DNA of 64,000 nt from an uncultured Archangium sp. (lineage in GTDB: Bacteria > Myxococcota > Myxococcia > Myxococcales > Myxococcaceae), in assembly GCA_903905455.1 (NCBI GenBank), contig CAIVGN010000097.1:120605-184604 (forward strand). Reading direction: 5' to 3'. The translations under genes were made by a program, and so were the position numbers. This document shows, piece by piece, positions 58,989-64,000 of this stretch (position 1 is the stretch's first letter; each line of letters starts with the position of its first letter). The notes under the pieces were generated by a model, which saw only the letters and a list, made by a program, of their open reading frames with translations, did not search any database and was not told where the DNA came from.

Positions 58989-60728
58989 TCACGCCCCGAA
59001 CAACCGCTCCTTGAGCCTGCCGAACCACGACTTCGGGACCGGGACGAGCTGCGGCTTGCTGTGCATCTTCACCTGGGCGGCCTTCACCGCGGCGGCGATG
59101 CGGTTGTTGCGCTCGAGCCGGGCCTTCACCACTTCGGGCGTGTCCCGGGTCGAGAAGGTGGCCTTGACCTCGATGTTCTTCGAGACCTCGCGGGCGGTCA
59201 CGGTGAGCAGGCACTCGGCCGAGAGCGCGAACTCCACGGCCAGGGTGACGCTGCCCCGGGGGCCGAGGGGGAGCGGCGCGATCTTCAGCGTGCCCAGGTA
59301 TTCGTTCTCGTCGGTGGCCTCGGCTTCGCCCTGGTAGATCGCCAGCTCGAGCTCGGCCTGGTCGTCCTTCACCGTCTGGATGCCGTAGGCCTTGGCGTGG
59401 GGGAGGGGCGTGTTGCGCTCGATGATCTTCTTGTAGCGCCCGCGCGGCAGCCCGACGCCGATGGACATCGGCAGCACGTCGATGAGGGTGATGCCCTCCT
59501 CCTGTCCCAGCGACGCGGCGAAGAGCGCGGCTCCCAGGGCCACGGCCTCGTCGGGGTGGACGGCGTTGGTGGGCTTCTTCCCCGTCAGCGCGAAGATCGC
59601 CTCGTGCACCGCGGGCATGCGCGACATGCCGCCGACCAGGAGCACGTCCTCGAGATCGGAGACCTGCTTGCCCCCGGCGGCCAGCACCTCGCGGCACACG
59701 TCCATGGTGCGCGCGATGAGGGGCGCGCAGAGCGTCTCCAGCTCGGGGCGGGTGAGCACCAGGTCGAGGTCGAAGGGCTGCCCCTCGGTGACCACGAGGT
59801 AGGGCACGTGAATGCGGGTCTCCGCCTGCTGGGAGAGGGCGCGCTTGGCGGCCTCCGCGGCCTCCACGAGCCGTTGCCGGGTCGAGGTGTCGGGCTCGAA
59901 GGTGCGGCAGAGCTTCTGGGAGGCGTGGGCGACGAGGTGCTCGACGATGCGCTGATCGAAGTCGACGCCGCCGAGGAAGGTGTCGCCGCCGGTCGAGAGC
60001 ACCTCGTAGACCTTGTCGTCGAGGTGGAGCAGCGAGGCGTCGAAGGTGCCGCCGCCGAGGTCGAAGACCAGCACCAGCTTGGCCTGCTTGCGGGCGTGGC
60101 CGAAGGCGAGGGCGGCGGCGGTGGGCTCGTTGATGATGCGCTCGACGTGGAGCCCGGCCAGCTTGCCCGCGGCGCGCACGGCCATGCGCTGGTGCTCGTT
60201 GTAGTAGGCGGGCACGGTGATCACCGCGCGCTGCACCTCGACCCCGAGGGCGGCGGTGGCGAGCTCGCGGGCCTCGACGAGGATCATCGCCGAGAGGTGC
60301 TGCAGCGACCACACGTCGGCGCCCAGCCGCACCGCGGCCTCGCCGTCGGGGCCTTCGACGATCTCGTATTGGAACTGGTCCTTCACCTGCTGCACCGTGT
60401 CCGACATGAACGGCCGGCCGACCAGGCGCTTGGCCGCGAAGACGGTCTGCGTGGGGTTGGTGAGCATCTGCGCCTTCGCCGGGTGACCGACGACGATGCG
60501 GTGCTTCGTGGTGAGGGCCACGATCGAGGGCATGGTGTTGTGCCCCTCGCGCGAGGGCACGATGGCTGGCTTCCCGTCCTTGACGATCGCCACGCACGAG
60601 TACGTGGTGCCGAGGTCGATGCCGATGATCGGGCCGGAAGGGGCGCCGGTCAGGCGCTTCACGCGCGACAACGGACTGGTGACGGAAGAATCGGAGGTGT
60701 CGTCGGGGGCGTGCGGGGGCACGGTCAT
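58989..60728 (-). CDS. Hsp70-family chaperone lacking the C-terminal lid
   Basis: 579 residues from the ATG at 60728. ATPase motifs are complete: IIGIDLGTTYSCVAIV, ITVPAYYNEHQRMAV, VFDLGGGTFDASLL, VLLVGGMSRMPAVHEAIF. The linker/substrate domain is recognisable (ITLIDVLPMSIGVGLPRGRY, IIERNTPLPHAK), but the chain ends soon after (KSWFGRLKERLFGA) without most of the helical lid of DnaK (~640). An extra ~30 residues precede the first strand. No DnaJ or GrpE gene is near. Probably a specialised Hsp70, as myxobacteria carry many. Confidence 0.9.
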   Translation of the reverse strand: MTVPPHAPDDTSDSSVTSPLSRVKRLTGAPSGPIIGIDLGTTYSCVAIVKDGKPAIVPSREGHNTMPSIVALTTKHRIVVGHPAKAQMLTNPTQTVFAAKRLVGRPFMSDTVQQVKDQFQYEIVEGPDGEAAVRLGADVWSLQHLSAMILVEARELATAALGVEVQRAVITVPAYYNEHQRMAVRAAGKLAGLHVERIINEPTAAALAFGHARKQAKLVLVFDLGGGTFDASLLHLDDKVYEVLSTGGDTFLGGVDFDQRIVEHLVAHASQKLCRTFEPDTSTRQRLVEAAEAAKRALSQQAETRIHVPYLVVTEGQPFDLDLVLTRPELETLCAPLIARTMDVCREVLAAGGKQVSDLEDVLLVGGMSRMPAVHEAIFALTGKKPTNAVHPDEAVALGAALFAASLGQEEGITLIDVLPMSIGVGLPRGRYKKIIERNTPLPHAKAYGIQTVKDDQAELELAIYQGEAEATDENEYLGTLKIAPLPLGPRGSVTLAVEFALSAECLLTVTAREVSKNIEVKATFSTRDTPEVVKARLERNNRIAAAVKAAQVKMHSKPQLVPVPKSWFGRLKERLFGA

Positions 60729-60873
60729 CGAGTGGCGCCTGGCTGGGGTGGTGAGACCTGCCCCATGAGCTTAACGGGGGCTCGATTTTCGGCGCATGTC
60801 GGTACGGTGCCGCTCAGGTCGCACCTCGGGGGCTGTGTCCCCACCTGACACCCCGGTGCGATGGATTGGGGCC

Positions 60874-61617
60874 ATGCAACCCCTGCTCAGCCGCAAAGAG
60901 GTCCTCCTGGCCGGCGTCGGCGCCGCCCTGTTTCGTCCTGGCATCGCTGGCGCGTCGTTCTTTCACGAGGCCGACGGGCAGGGGCTGGTGGCCGCGGCGC
61001 TGGGGTGGGACGCGCAGGCGGCGTTGCAACGGGTGGGGGCGTTCGCGGCGTGTGCGACGCCAGCGCGCGAGGCGGCGATGACCTTCGTGCTGTGCGGGGC
61101 GGAGCCGCGGGAGGCCGAGCTCGCTGCGGTGTTGCGCCAGGTCTCGGGGCCGGACGTGCGTCCGATGGTGGGGGTGCGCGACTTCGGGGGCTCACCTTCG
61201 CGGGCGTGGGAGTTGGCTCGGGCCCTCGAGGCGCCGATCATCATCGCGTCGAACTCGAGCGACGACGCGCTCGCGGACGTGGTGCGGTTGGGTCACCCGC
61301 TGGCGTACTCGGGGGCTTGCGGCCTCGACCCGGCCGACTTCGACGCGGTGTGCGGCGGCCGGAGGGTGGGGCGGATGTTCCAGTGGGTGGACGGTGGCGA
61401 GGTGCCGGCGCTCCCCACGGAGCCCGTCACCGGGGCGCTGCTGGTGGCGGTCGGTGGGCGCGCGGTGAGCCTGCTGGAGTTCAGCGAGCTGGTGACGCGC
61501 GTCCAGGCGGAGATCACCCCGGAAGCGGAGCTCCTGTTTCAGCTCCACGTGGAGGAGGTCGAGGCGCCGCTGCGGTGCTGGCTGGTGGTGTTCCTGGCTC
61601 CGCCTGAGGGTCGGTAG
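60874..61617 (+). CDS. divergent FtsZ-fold protein with lost GTP-binding signature
   Basis: 247 residues from ATG 60874. The C-terminal part follows FtsZ: SGACGLDPADFDAVCGGRRV resembles the pG-INLDFADV-tvM block, and GALLVAVGGRAVSLLEFSEL resembles the GvLinitGG-dLsL.E block, followed by a final sheet (AEITPEAELLFQLHVEEVEA). Upstream, MVGVRDFGGSPSRAW and APIIIASNSSDDAL sit where FtsZ has vtkPF-fEG-R and livipNd-L. The tubulin signature GGGTGTG, expected after MTFVLCGA, is replaced by EPREAE. The assignment is by motif order, not by search. Probably a non-polymerising relative. Divergent from the Hsp70 gene. Confidence 0.65.
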   Translation: MQPLLSRKEVLLAGVGAALFRPGIAGASFFHEADGQGLVAAALGWDAQAALQRVGAFAACATPAREAAMTFVLCGAEPREAELAAVLRQVSGPDVRPMVGVRDFGGSPSRAWELARALEAPIIIASNSSDDALADVVRLGHPLAYSGACGLDPADFDAVCGGRRVGRMFQWVDGGEVPALPTEPVTGALLVAVGGRAVSLLEFSELVTRVQAEITPEAELLFQLHVEEVEAPLRCWLVVFLAPPEGR

Positions 61618-61626
61618 GACGGTTGG

Positions 61627-62007
61627 TCAGGCCTTCGGTTCCCACAGCTCGATCTTGTTGCCCTCGGGGTCGAGGAGCCACGCGAACTTTCCGTTCTCGT
61701 GGGACTCGGGGCCCTGGAGGATCTCGATGCCCGCGGTCTTCAGCTGGGCGAGGAGCGCGGTGAGGTCATCGACGCGGTAGTTGATCATGAAGCGCGCGGT
61801 GCTCGGGTTGAACCACGTGCTGTCCTTCGCCGCGACGTTCCAGACGGTGACGCCCTTGTCGTCGGCGAGATCCGCGGGCCACTTCAGCAGCGCGCCTCCC
61901 CAGTCCTCGAGCTGCATGCCGAGGTGCTGTTGGTACCAGGCCGACAGCGCCTTGTGATCGTGGTTGGAGAGGAAGAAGACGCCGCCGATGCCGGTCACCT
62001 TGGCCAT
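61627..62007 (-). CDS. VOC (glyoxalase/bleomycin-resistance) family protein
   Basis: 126 residues, usual single-domain length. Two beta-alpha-beta-beta-beta modules: VFFLSNHDHKALSAWYQQHL, MINYRVDDLTALLAQLKTAG, and the C-terminal LLDPEGNKIELWEP. Potential metal ligands include the final Glu of IELWEP. Substrate not predictable. Ends 10 bases from the convergent FtsZ-like gene. Confidence 0.88.
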   Translation of the reverse strand: MAKVTGIGGVFFLSNHDHKALSAWYQQHLGMQLEDWGGALLKWPADLADDKGVTVWNVAAKDSTWFNPSTARFMINYRVDDLTALLAQLKTAGIEILQGPESHENGKFAWLLDPEGNKIELWEPKA

Positions 62008-62055
62008 GCGCGGGTTGTAGCGCCGAAGCCCCGTGGTCCGAAGCGGGGCGGCGCC

Positions 62056-62424
62056 TCAATGGCTTGAGGTCACGTCGCTGTGTTGGGCCTGAACGAATCG
62101 ATTGAAGAGCGTCGTGAGAAGGCGGTCGGGCGCCCGGGTGCGACCGCTCAAGTCGGGACCCAACCGCACCGAGGACCGCAATCGCTTGACCCTCGCCGAC
62201 AGGGGGCCGGCGCTGCGTCGGCTTCGGTCGTCGAGTAACAGCTCGCGGCGCAACGCAGCTCGGTCGGAGTGCGAGAGCACGTGCGCGAATTTCTCGAGCC
62301 GGGGGGCGAACATCGCGCCGGCAAACCCGAGTTGTCGGCACTCGATGACGACACCGAGGTTGAAGCGTTCGAAGTTGTGCTCGAACTGGATGAGACGGCC
62401 GGAATAGGCGGAGGAAGTGGTCAT
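62056..62424 (-). CDS. small unknown protein downstream of the S24-type gene
   Basis: 122 residues from the ATG at 62424. The start IQFEHNFERFNLGVVIECRQ has the look of a DUF3037-type N-terminal strand-helix (E..N.GV.), but this is a weak resemblance. The second half is Arg/Leu-rich. It lies 38 bases after the S24 gene on the same strand, so is probably in its transcript. GC content is visibly lower than in the T3SS region. Confidence 0.55.
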   Translation of the reverse strand: MTTSSAYSGRLIQFEHNFERFNLGVVIECRQLGFAGAMFAPRLEKFAHVLSHSDRAALRRELLLDDRSRRSAGPLSARVKRLRSSVRLGPDLSGRTRAPDRLLTTLFNRFVQAQHSDVTSSH

Positions 62425-62461
62425 GGTGCGATTCTAGAAACTGGCACTGACAGGTCGGCCG

Positions 62462-64000
62462 CTAGTTCGCTCCGAGGAGTTGGACAATCTCGTCCGGGGC
62501 GAGGCCGTCAGCCTGAAGCACGAGTCGGATGCGCTTCGTGCTGTTGCCGCTTCCCCTTGCGCCCGGCTGTCGGCCAATGCTGGCCTGAGCCGCGCTCATC
62601 GCTCGTCGGAGCGTCTGCGCGTCCTCGATTGTGATTGGGTAGGGGAAGTCCGCCATCTGCAGGCGCCGGTCTTCGACGGGCACGGTCGTCGTGCCCCTCG
62701 ACTCGACAAAGGCGTCGGTGATTCCAATGCCTCTCGCACGCAGGCGCTCGAGCATCACGCCCAGGGCTTTGGCGTAGTCGGTGTTTCGCTCCGCCGCGGT
62801 GCCTCGCGTGCCGCCTCTCGATTCGAAGACGATGCTGAGATTCTCCCCGACCGGTTCGACTCGAAACGACGCATTCAGGGGCCGGTCATCGAGGCCACGG
62901 ACATTGCGGAGTGGGGTGGCTCCACCGCCCCCGTTCCGAACCAGGCCCTTACCGAGCTTCCATGCAGCGAGTGCCCACGCGGTGTCGATCCACCGGGTCG
63001 ACTCCCTGGGCGTTCCCTCAAGGTACCTGGCGCGATTTACGAGCGCTTCGTCCAGCACGGCCCTGGACTGACGAGCGGCGTCGTCTGCCACGACGACCCA
63101 CGCGAGATCAGTGAGCGAGACGGTTCGGGGCCCAAAGCCAGCTTCGCCCCCGTCAATTCGCAGTCCTCCCTGATCGGCCGCGCCGAGGATTCGCGCCCGC
63201 CGACCGTTGTCTTGGGTGAGCCAGCGTTGTTCGGTCGCAAGGCCGATGACGGCGTCGACCACCAACTGAGCGCGCTGGAGCGCACCTTCAGGGAGTTCTC
63301 GAGAAACCTCTCGGCCTTCGCCCCACTCTCGCCACGTCCCGAGATCGACTTCCGGAATTTGCCAGCGGGACTCCTCCTCGAGCCACCGCCCGACTCCGAG
63401 GTACTTCCATGCCCCAGTCGACTTTCGCGCGAGGACGAACGCTGTTTCCCCCGGCCGCTGCGGCTCGGGCATGAAGCGAACGCGGTCGGGTCGTTCGAGC
63501 AGCTTCTTCTGGTCGATGAAGACGAACAGATGGCCGCCACTGCGACCCGACTTCGGATCCAACGATACGAGCCCGAAAGTCGTGGGAAGCGCGTCCTCAG
63601 AAATGAGGGTGCCGAGTGCCGGCGCAAGTTCCTCGGGCCGGATTGCACGTTCCAAGCGGGCGACCGCGACTGTTTCCCCTCCGGTCTCGAAGGTCGGTCC
63701 GGCGGGGTTGTCCGAGGTCAGTAACCACCGGCTGTCAGCTCGTTTCAGGCGCTTGATCTGGTACTGACTGTCGGTCGACGCGGTAGGGACCTGAATCAGC
63801 ACGACCCGATTTTCGAGTGCGCTGGCGGCGGCGCTTCGCGCGTGACGCATGACTGCCCAGTCGCCGTCTCGAAGCGGATTCTTGCCGCCGTCCATCGAGG
63901 TCCCCGAGACGCGAACCGCGAACAGATCAGGATCGGCGTTGTCGACGGGCAGCATGACGAGCGCGCGTTCAGTAGTTTCCCCTCCCTCGCGCACGTGTCC
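62462..64000 (-). CDS. 5'-truncated protein with LexA/S24-type peptidase domain and unknown C-terminal domains
   Basis: The frame is open to the window end (GTG at 63994 is internal or chance), so the N-terminus, possibly with a DNA-binding domain, is missing. The first ~110 visible residues are S24/LexA-like: FAVRVSGTSMDGGKNPLRDG holds the serine and QIKRLKR the lysine of the Ser/Lys dyad. A central region (~120-360) contains GRSGGHLFVFIDQKKLLE and VNRARYLEGTPRESTRWIDT. The C-terminal ~130 residues (NTDYAKALGVMLERLRARGI, GNSTKRIRLVL) recall domains I associate with restriction-type proteins, but I cannot name the family. Possibly a damage- or ligand-controlled regulator or defence protein. 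Confidence 0.7.
   Translation of the reverse strand, partial: GHVREGGETTERALVMLPVDNADPDLFAVRVSGTSMDGGKNPLRDGDWAVMRHARSAAASALENRVVLIQVPTASTDSQYQIKRLKRADSRWLLTSDNPAGPTFETGGETVAVARLERAIRPEELAPALGTLISEDALPTTFGLVSLDPKSGRSGGHLFVFIDQKKLLERPDRVRFMPEPQRPGETAFVLARKSTGAWKYLGVGRWLEEESRWQIPEVDLGTWREWGEGREVSRELPEGALQRAQLVVDAVIGLATEQRWLTQDNGRRARILGAADQGGLRIDGGEAGFGPRTVSLTDLAWVVVADDAARQSRAVLDEALVNRARYLEGTPRESTRWIDTAWALAAWKLGKGLVRNGGGGATPLRNVRGLDDRPLNASFRVEPVGENLSIVFESRGGTRGTAAERNTDYAKALGVMLERLRARGIGITDAFVESRGTTTVPVEDRRLQMADFPYPITIEDAQTLRRAMSAAQASIGRQPGARGSGNSTKRIRLVLQADGLAPDEIVQLLGAN

Overview
The window is high-GC bacterial chromosome with the look of a myxobacterium or other Myxococcota. Signs of this are Ser/Thr kinases, PEGA and TPR lipoproteins, an RDD/SpoIIM/MoxR cluster, a DUF1552/DUF1592 pair, many very short mRNA leaders and abundant start/stop overlaps. 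This is inference from gene content; no rRNA marker is present. No insertion sequence, CRISPR array or prophage was seen, and no stretch over 300 bases lacks a gene.

Layout. (a) 1-4571 (+): the 3' end of a PEGA/barrel protein, a TPR protein, a membrane Ser/Thr kinase and an LpxL-type acyltransferase. (b) 11098-4538 (-): a LolD-like ATPase, two MacB/LolE-like permeases, a LolA-like periplasmic protein and an outer-membrane barrel, which look like one envelope export unit. (c) 11537-30816 (+): a complete non-flagellar type III secretion (T3SS) locus. (d) 30840-33608: a double-FHA tail-anchored protein, a TPR lipoprotein and a small barrel. (e) 33609-41623: an RDD / SpoIIM / DUF4190 / DUF58 / MoxR / DUF4350 / DUF4129 / B-box-like cluster. 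(f) 41652-48242 (-): rho, an SppA fused to an N-terminal barrel, and two PEGA proteins. (g) 48395-52720 (+): type IIA topoisomerase A and B subunits. (h) 52792-55745 (-): a DUF1552/DUF1592 pair. (i) 55860-58425: six tRNA genes interleaved with a DUF3298 gene and lgt. (j) 58442-64000: an orphan MqsA-like regulator, an Hsp70, a degenerate FtsZ-fold protein, a VOC protein, a small unknown gene, and a 5'-truncated LexA/S24-type fusion protein at the window edge.

The centrepiece is the T3SS. Its core genes run in the order inner rod, sctJ, FliG-like, sctL, sctN, sctO, sctP, sctQ, FliO, sctR, sctS, sctT, sctU, sctV. This is colinear with the flagellar order fliE-F-G-H-I-J-K-M/N-O-P-Q-R-flhB-flhA, and it keeps the two flagellar positions (FliG, FliO) that classical injectisomes lack. 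It also has a FliA/WhiG-type sigma factor, four TPR (LcrH/YscG-like) chaperones, a stand-alone copy of the cleaved SctU cytoplasmic domain, and two long proteins whose C-termini resemble T3SS needle subunits. No hook, rod, filament, secretin or canonical SctD gene is in the window.

Three genes, the two needle-like genes and the inner rod gene, share the upstream motif GMAACT-N15-CGATAA at fixed spacing, and each is followed at once by an intrinsic-terminator-like hairpin. The motif resembles a sigma-28 promoter, so the locus-encoded sigma factor probably drives the exported building blocks as separate strong transcripts. That is flagellum-style staged expression in a flagellum-derived but non-flagellar machine.
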